Assembly: GCF_964340395.1 (NCBI RefSeq)
Contig: NC_135553.1
Location: 24,729,449-24,791,948, forward strand
Direction: 5' to 3'
DNA from: Glandiceps talaboti
Lineage: Eukaryota; Hemichordata; Enteropneusta; Spengelidae
DNA: 62,500 bases
Below the pieces are notes generated by a model. It was not told the DNA's origin. It worked only from the letters and a program-made list of their open reading frames with translations, and did no database searches. A program made the position numbers and the translations under genes. Below, piece after piece: positions 47,135 to 60,534 of this stretch (positions are counted from its first letter, which is position 1; every line of letters begins with the position of its first letter).

Positions 47135-49109
47135 ATTTACAAATGATGATGAAATTACACATTCAACCATTGAACTAATATCATATAATAAATGGGGTAA
47201 AGAGATGATTTGATACCACATGTAGCATCAAGAGTATAGAGTACTTGAGTACTTGCACATCTAGAGTACATCTAGAGTACTTGCACTGATAAAGCTATTA
47301 GGTTTAGGACTTCAGTATTAATGGGGCAAATCTGGTACAACTTTGCCTGACGACTCACTGGATCAGTGACTTTGGTATACTTGCATTCACTTAAAAGTGA
47401 ATGAGTGTAGGAGCCTAGTATCACATATCCGGCTAGTAGACACACTAAAGGTTGCACAGATATCCATATACTTTCTACCATAATTCAGGTAGGAGAACTC
47501 TGGTGGACCATACCAGAGTAACTGGGGTAGATTTTCTCCAATACGACAAAACACTGTTTTGGTTTGGTTTGTTATTGTTGTATTTCTCTGACAAGATTAA
47601 TTACAAATTATTTACACTTTTGCACACATATGAGATTTTTACATCATCTGTATGACAACAAGCCAAAAAATTCAATAGTTTAAATTTCCAAATTTAAGTC
47701 TGAAAATGAACTAAACATGTTTATTATTTGCAATTATTTGTAGCCTCATATACATAGCTTCTAGAACAGCACCCTCTAGTGTTAAAATGTTGTCAAATTA
47801 ATGCCAGCAAACATTGAGAAGACACTTTTCTTTGTTATTAAATACTGCTTTGTCAATGATGTTTACTTTTCAGTTCATCTGTTGAATATAACATTTTCTG
47901 AAAGTAATGTTTATTTTTAGATAAAGACTTTCAACTCTGAGGACTTCAAGATAAACTACTAAAAGTATATTTGTGATTTTTCAGGAAATTTGTTTTTATT
48001 GAAATATTAAATCCATCTGATCAAAACTGGCACAAACAATATTTATGGTCACAACTTGTGAAATTGATAGGTTTTGTCACTATTAAAATGGAAGCTTTCC
48101 TACCCTCTGAATATTACTGACTAACTCCATACACATACCTCTTACTAATTACATACTAAATTAGTAAGGACAAAAACAAGATTACATAACAGAATAGGAA
48201 GTGGTTTTTACTATTTGAACACAGATCAGTTGGTTGAAACAAACACACAATGTCTCCTCTGGTCAGCGTTATTTTGGGCTAACTGTCAATTCTGGCATCC
48301 ATCTCATGGTCTGAATTATTTAGCAGGCGTCTCTCTACATTGTTAATTTATGCAAATTGCATCTGATGGATCAATAGTAAACAAAAGAAATTAGAAAGGC
48401 TGTATCCTAGCAACTGATGATGTCAATGCATGGCTTCCATATTTGAAATAATCATGATTGTTGTGTGTTTACGATATCAGTGTTCTTCCGCACTGTACAT
48501 ATCATCCTCATTTCAGAATGTAATAAATTAGGAAAAGGAATAATATACAGAAAAAATGATGCATAGCTTGAATTTCATGCAACAATTACTATTATAGTGT
48601 GTGTGTGTGACAATCTTTTTTCTGTGAATAGACACAGTGTATATCATCAACAATAATAATACTACACAAGGGAAACGCCCAATGCTATCATCACCAAGTA
48701 GTGAAGGCATTGTTATTCTGAGAAAGACAAGTTTCACCAAGGTCTTTACGGTGGGGGTGGGGTGTGTGTGTGTGACATAATATACACAATACTGTATGTC
48801 TCAGGTAACATCAGATTTCTGTTGTAGTCAGGATGCCAACATGGTATCAAATCATCTCTATAAACCCCCTCTAAAGAGAGATTATTAAGATTCAATCTCA
48901 CCACTAAAAGAAATTCTTTTAGTGGTCTGAGATTCAAGAGATATGAGCAGTTTGTCTATTTTGGGACCTTTACATACCTGGATTCAAAGAAGGATAGGAT
49001 AGCACTAAACTATTCCTGTTGAATCATGGGTTACAAATAATCATTACACATGACATATGTAATAGAGTAGCCACTCATTTCAGCCATGTCACATTATGTC
49101 ATAATTTCA

Positions 49110-49300
49110 GTGGTCAAGTCACCTTAAACCCCAATGTTTGAATACCATGGTATTGGATTACTACTATTTTATGAGTGGAGTCTACGGATTACATAGAATC
49201 ATTCCTTTGTTCAGGACCAACTTGTTCTCCAACCTTGCCAGACAACTGTTTTTGGCACCCAAACTTTAATCCTAACCCAAGATTGGCCTCAAACCAGTAA
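49110..49300 (+). repeat. Dispersed repeat shared with 3842-4050
   Basis: Second copy, with accttaaaccccaatg, ggattacatagaatcattcc and caggaccaacttgtt. It lies just upstream of the candidate 3'UTR acceptor of Kir A. Confidence 0.5.
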
Positions 49301-49441
49301 ACACACCGATATTATTATATTACTCACATTTGTTATTCATGTTCTTAGTCTTTTACCAGTGTTAACATACACAGTTTGTTGTTACTTTACTCCATTTTAT
49401 TTCAATCCTCTAAAGTATACTTTCTTTCTTCTTTTTTTCAG

Positions 49442-50580
49442 GTTTGCAGGAATGAAGTTATTTATACCAAAGCTGGCAATTTTGAACATTTCATTAAATA
49501 GAGATACTTGTAAATATGTTTGTATAGTGTGAACAGTTAGTATTCCTGTTATGTATAATTACTAGTAACCATGGTTTTCAAAGGAACTTCTTGGGACATA
49601 CCATATCATATTTTGAGTCTGAGATGACTGGAACTGGACTACATATATCAAAGACTCTTTCACTCTGCATTCTGAACACTGACTTAGGCCATTGATAGGT
49701 TATTTATGGATACATAGCATTCAACCAATCTTGTGATATTTCTCAACGACTGTGACACCAACCCTCAAAGCTGGATTGAATCATATTTGTAAAATTTTTA
49801 TCTTCACACTTACGACTATAATTGAGCTGAAAAAAAACTTTCATTATTATCATCATCAACTATCAAGAAGAAACTTGTCATCCAGGATTGTCTTGGACCA
49901 TACCCATGTCATTAAGACACTTTAGGTTTGTCAGAAGAGCACAGCACCAAGCTACGTAAATCCAACAAGATTGACATATATTCACTGGTATTTCCGACAT
50001 CATGAGTAATATCAGTATTAACAATGAAGTGAGAGCATAAAGATGCAAAGATGCAATCAAAGAAAACCAATCAATATCAATCATCTGAAGCTTGCCATGT
50101 CTGGAAAAAAAGTCAAATGAATTCTAATCACCTGAAACTTAGTAATCTCATATAAAAACATTTGAAGAATTCTGGATTTAAGCAGAAGAAAGCAACTTGA
50201 TGTGCCACACATTTCATCCCTAACAGGAGGACAATGTGAATTATGACAAAATGTACAGGGAAGTCAAAATATATTATAAAAACCATCATAAAGTTATATG
50301 CCGCTTGCATGCTGGCAAGGACAAGCATCACACACTTGCAAGCAGGCAAGGACAAGGGTGATAGCAATTGATTGATTGAAAGAACTTTGCAAGAATACTG
50401 GTACTCTACCTGAAGCACATAAACAAATGTTATACTAGCCATCATCTAGTAATGGTGGATAGCCGTCATCCAGTAATGGTGGAGAGCCGTCATCCAGTAA
50501 TGATGGATAGCCGTCATCCAGTAATGGTGGATAGCCGTCATCCAGTAATGGTGTACCAAAGATGTTAAAGGATAAAACAC
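49442..50580 (+). other. Candidate terminal 3'UTR exon of Kir A
   Basis: Begins after the strongest polypyrimidine tract and AG downstream of the Kir A donor. No open frame of note. The end is not defined: no AATAAA was recognised close by. A short 24-bp tandem repeat lies at 50439-50553. Confidence 0.35.
50439..50553 (+). repeat. 24-bp tandem repeat (5 copies)
   Basis: agccgtcatccagtaatggt + ggat is repeated with single-base differences. Confidence 0.85.
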
Positions 50581-51777
50581 CTGTCTTCTCTATTTGGTAA
50601 GTTTACATTTTATTCCAAATCTATGATGTTAATCGATATTGTTGTAGTAGAATAGAAATTGACACTTGCATCTACTGTATTTAGTACTAGTGATAAAGGT
50701 ACCTTGGAATATACCGTTTTGAAACAACTCTGTACTAGCTTTCATCTGAATCATGTACAGTAGTTGCTTCAAATTGTGAGTTCTGGCTAGTGATAGCGTG
50801 GTACAAATGTCGTATCTTACAGATCTACTTCAAAATTAAATTCCAAAAAAAAGGTAACTTTATTACTATTTTATTGTACCTATCAAATTGTCATTTTGGT
50901 TTTATGGTAAGTTTCTGATTTCTTGCTTTAGAAGAAAAGAGGTTCAGAGTGCGATTGAATTTGGTTTGAATTGACTGTTTTTTTCAATCAAAAGATTCAA
51001 TCCAACAGGAACCTCTAAATTGTACTAGTCACATTCATAAGTTAAAATTACTGTGCACATGGTCCTATTTAAACTTCACATATGAAATAAGCAATTCATA
51101 GATATAAATAGCTATACCCTTACTAAAACTGTTAGCTAAGTGAGGCACACAGATAATGGTGGGCATGTCTGCTCCTAAACTGTCGACAGTCTAGTCTGCT
51201 CCACACATAAAGAAATATTTGTTTAATAATTGAGGCAAAGGTTCACATTTCAAGTATGATGGATTAACGGTGTCGTGTGGATACAACTAAACCTGCAGTC
51301 CTGCAAAGTACATAACTAGAGGGGCTTCCGTGCCACACAGTGTATCAACTATTGTATCCAGTCGCTATAGTATTCATTTCTAGTATAAATCCTGGCCATT
51401 ATTCATTCACTGGCTTATCATGCAGTGCTGTTGAGGTTTTAAATTGGTACAAATGGAAACTTAAGATTATACCTCTAGGCTTAGATTTATTTTATCTTAT
51501 TTTATTGAAAGACTTTTAAGATGGCATAAATGTGGGGTTTGTTTATTGATTGTCTGGAAAACTTAGACTCAAACAGATCTTTACTATGTTGTATTTGTAC
51601 TGTAGAGGGGAGGGGGAAAAAAGGGGAGGGAAAAAGGGGGAGTTGCTATAAAAATATTCTAGTATAATATATAGTCTAGATGCTATCCATGGTCTTGAAT
51701 CTCTTGTCATATGCAATATATAACTCAAAGACTGTAATTTCTATCAAGTTCACTATAAAATGAAACTTGATGTTTTT

Positions 51778-52863
51778 AGCTCTGCTGTCAGTGAAAGCTG
51801 TACGGAGCTTAAGGGTTAGGTTGATTCTCCGTTGTCGTCTGTCATCCATCCATCAAGTTTTCTACTTTCATCTTCTCCTCTAAAACTGCATGGTCAATTG
51901 ACCTGAAATTTGGTGTGTAGGTGTCATTTGATGAGCGAATATAAGTTTGCTCAAGAAAAGTTGATTGGGTCACTGCTATGCAAATTATGTCTAAAAATAT
52001 CATTTTTGGTTAAAATGCTTCAAAAATCTTCTTCTCCAAAACTACTGGGCCAATTGAATTGAAATTTGTTGTGTAGGTCTCTTGGGATGAACAGATGTAT
52101 ATTGTGCAAGACAAGTTGATTGGGTTATTAATATGCAAATTAGGTGTAAAAAGAGAATTTTTGTAAAATGGTTTTAAAATCTCCCCTAGGACAAAATCTG
52201 TGATATACAAGTTATATACATATGCCAAAACTACAGGGCCAATTGAGCTGAAATTTGCTTCATTGTTTTGTATTTTAGCACATTTTTATATGAATCTGCA
52301 CTAAAAAGACCACTCTCATACTCGTAGCAAGCTTCAACAGCCAAGCAATGGTGTACATGTATATTGCAGATATAACACAATAGGATGGGTGGTAGACACA
52401 CAAAAACAAAGTCCAAAAAATATATGTAAATATGCATAGTTATTCAAATTTGTTCAAACCAAGGATACACACACTGTTCTGTTTTTGGTGATTTTTGTAT
52501 GGGCAGTTGTGGGTATTAAAAAAAAAATAGTCACACTGCGATTTAGTAAAGTGCGCCAAATCAGTGTACCACTTTTTACTTCATATTTTATAAATTTGGT
52601 TTTGAAGTCTTCTTGTTCAGTGTTGTACTTAATCACAATACTTGGTCCCAGTGAGTTAAAACTATAATGTAAAAGTGCAATATTTTACCAACTTTCTGTG
52701 TGAAGTGTGCTCTATAGTATGTGTGATTCATCATATAAAACCACTAACCACTTTATTACTTTGCTAAAAACAAAACTGCATAGTGGAAGAGCTGAACAAC
52801 AGAACAACTTCTACATGCAAAAAATAAAAACAGCAGAGCTATTCTGACCGATAGGTCACTTGT
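51778..52863 (+). mobile_element. Transposable element with hairpin-bearing ends, copy 2
   Basis: Begins AGCTCTGCTGTCAGTGAAAG and ends ACAGCAGAGCT then GACCGATAGGTCACTTGT. The C/T difference in the left end is matched by a G/A difference in the right, so the end pairing is preserved. The interior carries about three diverged ~135-bp units, each with a segment like aactactgggccaattga. Confidence 0.65.
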
Positions 52864-55545
52864 CACTCAAATATGAGTGCATTATTATGAGCTACATTAT
52901 ACCCTTGCTTTGATTTGGTTTAGTCTACTGCTATCCTTCTTATCATCAAATTTTTGAGATTTCTCTTTCTAGGAGTTCGAGACCATGTAGGCATCCAGAC
53001 TAGGTTTCTCTGAATATTGACAAGTTGTTGACAAATCTAATCTATAGCTATTAAAGTATTATCATTTAGCATTTATTTGAGTACATGTAACAAAACCCTG
53101 GGGAGTTGTTAATGGTACAAAACATAAAAGGAAAATAATAATAAAACTAATAAACTATCTAGAAGAAGCATTACATTAAAGTATTATCACCCAATTTGAC
53201 TACAGCAGGTAGAATCACAAACTTTTGGCAGTCTACAGCAGAGGACTAGTCTATTTCAGTAACTGTGTTCAAAGGTTAATTATATAAGTATCTAGTACTA
53301 CTTTATCACAAGTCAAATATGCTAACATTACCTATACAACACTGTTAAATAAAGACTGTTGACTGTGTATATTTACTTCCAGGGAACAGGATCAAGTCAT
53401 TAGTCATAGCTAGGTAATAACGCAAATAAGCAAGTCTTGAAAATATATACTTAATGAGTGATTGAATGAGTGTAGGTTTACATGTGCACTGACATGATCA
53501 TAGTCACTGGACCATTTACTGACAAAAAAACCATGTAAACACTGGACCATTTACTGACAAAAAAAACATGTAAACTATGATAATTACTCTTTAGAAATTG
53601 ATTTATAATGAACACAACACCCCTAATTTAATTATAATGACTGAGTTTGCCTTTAATTGAGTTGAAATCTGATAATTATATCCTTGAGATAACATCCCCT
53701 AAGAGTGACAATAAATGCATAAACATTGCCCTGAAGTATCAATACAATAGAATACAGTGACTTCATACAACACAAGTACATAACAATAATGGCTTTTAAT
53801 GACATTGTGTTGGTATTGTACTATTTCAAAAGGAACGTCTATTTTTGTGCCGTCATATATCTACCAGACCTCACCTTTCATTGACTCTTGTCTTTGTTGC
53901 ATTGGTGACATCACGTTTTTGTGGCTGTGTTAGAAAAAAGTAACTGCTCGCAAACAGTGTGAACTGCCAAATATATCTCAGTGGTGTTAACTATCAATAT
54001 CAATATCACCAGTACACAAGACTTAGGAAGGTAACATATCATTGGTTGCTTATGTGTGTTTATGAAGTGAAGGACCAACAAAACACCAATGCAACATACC
54101 AGTGGTTACACTTGTGTATTTAGCTAATGGGGACCTACAGCTCTTTTCACCTTCAAGGAATCCATAACTTTGTTTGAATCCTATAAGGAACGGCAACTCC
54201 TTGTAAGTACATCTCTGTCTGCTGCACTGGTTGTCCAAGTACTGCTGAACGGTAACAGGTGATATGATTTCTCTTTAAAACAATGAACAACTTTAACCTT
54301 ACTTTCTGAAAGTTATTTGAAACAATTACCCCACAGAGCTGTAGGAAAAATTTCCTATCATATCAGGTTAGTACTTCATTGGTGGGGTGAAAATGTATGT
54401 TTTACTCAACACAGAAATGAATTGTACTTGCATATTTGTCTACATGAGTTGTATGAACAAACTCTATCCAGTAGTAACCCAACAAAGGTTAAAAGTATCA
54501 TGATTAGGGCACTACACAAAACCTTGTAGATGTTTTTTTAAAAGTTTGTGTTAGTGTTTTGGTTTGTCATCGTGTTACATTACTCTATTCCTTCTGTGCA
54601 AGAGATTAGTCTTTATGGCATGACAAGGTCTTTGTGTGGGTACATCAGTAGCAAGGTCATGATGTGTTGAATATTGAAGTGTGTTTACATCAGTGGATCA
54701 GTCCTAGGTGTGACTCGCAGTATGCATGACTACCTATACAAGCAAGTAGACTTTCATTCACAATATTGTGGTATACATGTATGCTGACCTCGCTATCAAT
54801 TATTCATAGGACCAAGTAGTTTTCACTTCTCAGAGCTATACTGCTTTCCTGTATAACCTGGTCAAAGTCCATTCATAAACTGACAGTGATAAAACAAGAA
54901 ACGTTCACAAACACTCTTAGTATGCGAGTTAAACTAGATGCATATCTTAAGTGAATGACTTCCACCATGTTTGATTGAGTTGAATTGTAAGGCATTTTAA
55001 GAATTCAGTCAGCATACAAAATAGACCATTCTGAGATAATTATGGTGAAACTGTGGAATCCTTGGTTATATTTGCATACTTCAAGTACAGTGGTAAGTAT
55101 TTGTATGAAGCACTGCAAGGTCTAATTTTTTCTGAGACACTTTCCTGTTCAAATAGGGCTCAATGTAACACGTCCAGTCTAAGACTGTTTCTATATGATT
55201 GTCACGTCAGCACAAGTATTTATAGCATAGAGACTTTAGGCTTGAAAACACTGTACGTATGAGCCCATACATACAGCATCCTGTGACAGTGAACCTGGCA
55301 AGCCTCTAGACTAAAGTATTACAAAATTCAACAGGTGGTTTCTTGGCTTCTAGTAATGGTACTGTGATTTCAGCCATGGTGTACGTTTGTTGACTTTATT
55401 GCTTTCATTCTACAAATATACCTGTACTAAATAAATCACTTTGTCGGGTCTGTCAGTAGCCTAGACTTGTAGTTGATTTGGGCTATTGTATATATCTATA
55501 GGAGTTGTGGGTAATAGCCCAAATCAACTAGACTAGCGTTTAGGT
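52864..55545. other. Non-coding DNA between the Kir genes, part 1
   Basis: Only a two-copy ~32-bp tandem repeat at about 53511-53576 (accatttactgacaaaaaaa then catgtaaac) was noted. No coding signal. Confidence 0.5.
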
Positions 55546-55652
55546 TAGTCAGTCAGTCAGTCAGTCAGTCAGTCAGTCAGTCAGTCAATCAATCAATTAA
55601 TAAGTCAGTCAGTCAGTCAGTCAGTCAGTCAGTCAGTCAGTCAGTCAGTCAG

Positions 55653-55685
<33 letters not shown>

Positions 55686-55856
55686 TAATAAGTCAGTCAG
55701 TCAGTCAGTCAGTCAGTCAGTCAGTCAGTCAGTCAATCAATCAATCAATTAATAAGTCAGTTAGTCAGTCAGTCAGTCAGTCAGTCAGTCAGTCAGTCAG
55801 TCAATCAATCAATCAATCAATTAATAAGTCAGTCAGTCAGTCAGTCAGTCAGTCAG

Positions 55857-55891
<35 letters not shown>

Positions 55892-55920
55892 GTCAATCGA
55901 TCAATTAATTAGTCAAGCAA
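55546..55920 (+). repeat. Higher-order (CAGT)n(CAAT)n array
   Basis: Five blocks, each with ~7-11 cagt units, 2-7 caat units and, in most, a closing taataagt. Confidence 0.9.
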
Positions 55921-58498
55921 TCACTCAATTACAGCCAAAATCCTATGTTTGATGTTGAATGGCACAGGCTGAGAATAAGGAAATCCTGTTCCTGTATAAA
56001 GTGGTTTGTTTCATATATACTGATTAAGGAGTGTATACATGTACAGCAATACAGTTTCAGTCTAAGAAATCATCGGAAATTACAAAATGATATTTGAATG
56101 AGTTGATCTGTGTACTTTATTCCTCTTCATGATATGATCATTTTCCATTCAAATTTATGGTATTTCATCAATATAAATTATTTTCTTAATTATGCATAAA
56201 AAAACAAAGGTGGTATGCACCAAAAATCAGATAATTCATTTGAACCAGTACGACTTTACTCATTCTGACTGTACTTATAAAGAAGAAGAAATAATTTGGC
56301 TGCATGGTGGAAAGGGAAGATACATGTACTAGAGAAGGTTACTGCCCTGTAGAGCTGTTAGGGCTGGGTTACTGGCATAGTTCCAGTAGAGCTGTACCAT
56401 GTTCATGCAAAGTATTTTAAATTAATGACATCTTGCACTTGTTTCCACTTTAGCAGAACAATTGTGAGGAATAGTGTCCAAATAAATACTTAAAATGATG
56501 GGTCAACATTTATGTATGAAATCAGCATATTGAATACTTTGACATGGAAAGGTTTTCATATCTCTCCTTTATAACATCATGTTTCTTGTCATGTTGGGTG
56601 TGCTAGGTATGTTTAGTATTTACCATCCATTGAATGCTACCTGACTACCAGGCACATATTTCAACCATGTTTTCTTGTTATGGGTCAGAGACTTTGATGG
56701 GGTTAAAAGGTATAAATGAATGTGTGAAATGTAGCTAGGAGTTACAGAGGGACACAGACAATGTTGTTATGTTGTAAGTTGAAGTATAATGCTGCATGGT
56801 TAGATCACAGTGTGGTGGACTGGGAATCCAAGTACCTATGACTTTAGAATAGTCCCTAACTATATTGACACTAGAGGTGCCTTTATTATGTAGAACTACT
56901 GTGTATAGTAAGCTCTAATGTGTAGGCCATCTGACAATCACAGCATTGTATTCTAAAGCCTTTAAAGGCTAAAGAAACTTCTCTTCATTCTAATAAGTAG
57001 ATTTCAGTTAAACATTCACAAAATAAGGTAATAAGAGTCAACAGTATTAAAGTCTGGATCTGAAGTAACTCATGATTATATTCATATTATTCATGTGCAC
57101 TGTGGATTTCCACATCATATTTTAGTACCAAGAAAAAGTTTTCAAAATGTAAAAGTTAATAGAATTCAGAGTACATAAGATTTACAACCCTTAACATTGG
57201 AGTAAAGCACTTTTGTCACACTTATTTATAGAATTCATATCAAGTGTCAAACTATACACTTTCAATTGCTTTAATTATATGCCTAGTATGTGGTCTTTCT
57301 AGTCAATTTGTAAGCAGTGTTTTCTGCTAATGAACAGCAGACTGATTATAGTGAATGATAACTGTCTCAACTGTGAGTATCAATAATATCAAGACAATGT
57401 TTTATGGCATCGATGTTGACACTCTAGTGTTCATTATTTACTTGCTTTGCTCTGCTAACATTGTTTACAGATTGATTACATTGAAAGACACCACATACAT
57501 GACATATTGGGCTGATGATTAAAGTGATTGAAACAGTCTACTTTTATATTTGATATGGATGCTATAAATGAGTGTGACAAATCCTCAAATGTTTTACTTG
57601 AGTGTTACGAGTTGTATATAAATTCTGATAATGTACTGTTAAAGTAGTTTCAAACCCAGACTACTGGTATGTTTGAACTTGAAGGATCCAAACTTTGAGC
57701 ATATTACCCAACTGTCTTAACAAGGGTTCTTTAAACTTGGGAAACCATTTATGGTGACAATGTGGAATATTACTTTTCCAAGAAATATTACTTTGCAGAA
57801 AATCAGCGTTATTTTCATTTCTTCTTCCATGTAATACTGCCAAAAGAATTTTACCAAAGCTGAGTTTGCATAGAACGTATAAGAAAGACATTAAACATGT
57901 TTTATTCTTAGTGTAAAACAAAAGTAAATTGTTTGATATTTGTGGCCTGAGCTATTAGCAGTATGTGATATTTCTTACCTAGTCTCTTCCTAACTTCCTG
58001 GAGATTTACTAAGTTTTTAGAACTAGAGGTGGGGATAATATGCCAAGTCCCTATAGATGCACATGATAAATTGCTTGTGGTCTTACATTTGGTAACAGAT
58101 GAGCAGTAATGTCTTGTAATAATTGATGACAAGACATGTGTTTTCACCCTTTGTATAAATCTTTCTAATCTATGCAGTCATTTTTGTTAAAGGATACCTG
58201 ACCTCACCTTTCTGAACAATGACATTATGGTCCTGAACAAAAGCATTATGTGTGCAGACTGTTGTAACATCACATGTAAATTGGGACGTATGGTCACACA
58301 TACTAGTTTTTGAAAAAGTGAGAAAAAAAACGTATCAACAAACAGTTCGATGAGTGTGACGCACAAAAAAGTTTCCAGACATAGAACTTTAACTGTTTGA
58401 CTGTATTCAATATTGGTGAATAGCCCTCTTGAGGGAGAAATCACTTCTCTTTGTGTAAAGAGCATTCTTCTAAACTATGTTGGTTCTTTCAATTTTAG
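55921..58498. other. Non-coding DNA between the Kir genes, part 2
   Basis: No gene or repeat array recognised. The promoter or 5'UTR intron of Kir B should lie here. Short minus-strand open frames at 57661-57921 and 58187-58465 have no recognised similarity. Confidence 0.45.
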
Positions 58499-58652
58499 GT
58501 CGTGCATTGAGATGCTAATGCATTTTAATGTCTTGGTTGTAGAGCTGTGAAGGCGTATTCCATCTCAGGTCAGCTGTCATCTCGGAGACCTTCCGAGGTT
58601 ACGAAGATTAGAACTTGTCGACCATAACACTGCCCAACATCCCTCTGCCACC
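58499..58652 (+). other. Probable 5'UTR exon part of Kir copy B
   Basis: A pyrimidine-rich acceptor (ggttctttcaattttag) ends at 58498. The following 154 nt run into the Kozak ATG with an in-frame TGA near 58547. Confidence 0.5.
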
Positions 58653-59954
58653 ATGTTTTTCAACAGGTCTGACAGTCAGTTTGATCGAAGCACCGACAAC
58701 TTACTGGAGATGGTTGACCCCATCACTGGAAGGAGGAAAAAACGCAAAAGGTTGTTTGAGAAAAATGGACATTGCTCTATACTACAAAACTACAGACGAC
58801 AACATTTTCGGTTCTTGACTGATATATTTACAACATTGGTTGACATCAAATGGAGGTACAACCTGACTGTGTTTACTTTAGTCTATCTGCTTGGTTGGGT
58901 CGTTTTTGGTGCCATTTGGTGGTTGGTGGCATTAGAACATGGTGACCTTGCACCAGAACAAATCAACGATGAAGAGTGGAAACCCTGTGTTTCCAACGTG
59001 AACAACTTTGCAACTGCATTTCTATTTTCAGTTGAGACCCAGACAACAATTGGGTATGGTTTTCGATCAATCACTGATGAATGTTGGATTGGTATACTGG
59101 TTGTTGTTATGCAATCAGTCTTTAGTTGTGTCATTGATGCTGTGATGATTGGCTGCGTCTTTGCCAAGATTGCAAAACCTAAACGCCGAGCTGAGACATT
59201 GGTCTTCAGCAAGCATGCAGTAATAGCACTTCGAGATGGCAAACTTTGCTTGATGTTCCATCTTGCTGACATGAGACACAATCACTTATTTGAAGCACAC
59301 ATTCGAGCAAAGTTGATCAAACATCGTACCACAGAAGAAGGTGAATTGATACCCTTATACCAGTATGACTTGAATGTTGGATATGATTTGGGTTTGGATC
59401 GTATTTTCCTCGTCTGGCCTTTAATTATAGAACATATCATCGACAAAAATAGCCCTTTCTATGACATGTCTGCCTCTGATCTTAAACATGCTAATTTTGA
59501 AATCATTGTCATCTTGGAGGGTATCGTCCCATCCACTGGAATGACCACACAAAAAGTTACATCGTACCTACCAGATGAAGTAAAGTGGGGTTTCCGTTTC
59601 GACCACCACATAATTAGTGTCGCAAACGAGCATTATGCAGCAAATTATGATAAACTAAACACCACAATCCCTGTGCCAACACCTTCCATGAGTATGAAAG
59701 AACTGGAGGACACGAGGAAAGAAGCTGCTCTACAAAACACTAATGAAACATTTACTAACAATGAAGATACACCAGCACCCGATGAAGCAAACTGTAAGAC
59801 GCCAAAAGAAACAAAATGTATCAAAAGAAAAAATAACAATACATCATCACCCAAAGACAAACCTGATGATGATGATGATGCTGACAAAACAAATGGGATT
59901 CACATAGACATAGGAGAGAATGGTGATGGCCAGGTAGAAGAAAGTACAAAATAA
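58653..59954 (+). CDS. KCNJ: Inward-rectifier K+ channel (Kir), copy B
   Basis: A 433-aa single-exon Kir subunit. The start has a strong Kozak context (gccaccATG) and an in-frame stop upstream. In order: FEKNGHCSILQNY and FLTDIFTTLVDIKWR, which resemble the GIRK (Kir3) N-domain; M1 at about 69-93; C112 and C144; filter TIGYGFR at 132-138; M2 with Asp162 at the rectification site; AKIAKPKRRAETLVFS, which contacts PIP2; then the cytoplasmic domain with Asp206 in LADMRH at the GIRK Na+-site position. FLVWP is shared with copy A. The normally conserved VEATG loop reads VPSTG. The tail is acidic (DDDDDADKTNG) and lacks a PDZ ligand. A donor gtaaga lies 16 nt past the stop. Strong rectification is inferred from the M2 Asp. 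Confidence 0.96.
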   Translation: MFFNRSDSQFDRSTDNLLEMVDPITGRRKKRKRLFEKNGHCSILQNYRRQHFRFLTDIFTTLVDIKWRYNLTVFTLVYLLGWVVFGAIWWLVALEHGDLAPEQINDEEWKPCVSNVNNFATAFLFSVETQTTIGYGFRSITDECWIGILVVVMQSVFSCVIDAVMIGCVFAKIAKPKRRAETLVFSKHAVIALRDGKLCLMFHLADMRHNHLFEAHIRAKLIKHRTTEEGELIPLYQYDLNVGYDLGLDRIFLVWPLIIEHIIDKNSPFYDMSASDLKHANFEIIVILEGIVPSTGMTTQKVTSYLPDEVKWGFRFDHHIISVANEHYAANYDKLNTTIPVPTPSMSMKELEDTRKEAALQNTNETFTNNEDTPAPDEANCKTPKETKCIKRKNNNTSSPKDKPDDDDDADKTNGIHIDIGENGDGQVEESTK

Positions 59955-59970
59955 CAAACTAATATTACAG
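59955..59970 (+). other. Kir B 3'UTR before a 3'UTR intron donor
   Basis: Sixteen bases follow the stop, ending ttacag, then donor gtaaga at 59971. This parallels Kir A. The acceptor was not identified and may lie beyond the window. Confidence 0.5.
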
Positions 59971-60534
59971 GTAAGACTAGTCTCTGTTTTTTGTGTAGTT
60001 GTAAACTGGTATTTACAGTGAACATATTTATTTTGGTACACTAAAAATTTTCGCCAAAAACCAAAACAGTTTGGTGTGTAAACAATTTTTGACTATTGTA
60101 TACTTACATATGCAGTTACATCACCTTGTAAGCAAATGTATTGATATGAACCTGCCTTTACTATCTATAGTTATTCAGAACTTACATGTAAAAGTGATTC
60201 CATTTTCTCACTGATATATGTTGGTGCAAACACTGTTTCAGCTGAATCAGCTAAAATAAGTCAAGCCAAAATACATTATGTTCACATAGTAAACTTACCA
60301 GATGTACTAAAAACTTCAAGTGACCTTTGACCTCCAATCACATACACAAGTCTTTCTTTCTTTTACCAAAGTAAGGTGCATATTATAGTTTAAGTAAGTG
60401 GATTCCATGTCTAAGAGCTGAAACAAAACTGAGACCTATCTGAACACAATTAGTAGGGTACTTGTTACTTTCTTCAGTTACACTACATCATTTCTTTTGT
60501 AAACGTCCAAACTAAGACCTTTGTTCTAAAGTTT

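Larger units (their letters stand above)
42439..49441 (+). other. Kir A 3'UTR intron (inferred)
   Basis: About 7 kb with no coding exon. Contains a poly(G) run, a reversed dispersed repeat, the large palindrome, a 34-bp minisatellite, a CTCAT microsatellite, a possible RT remnant and short repeat fragments. Confidence 0.5.
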
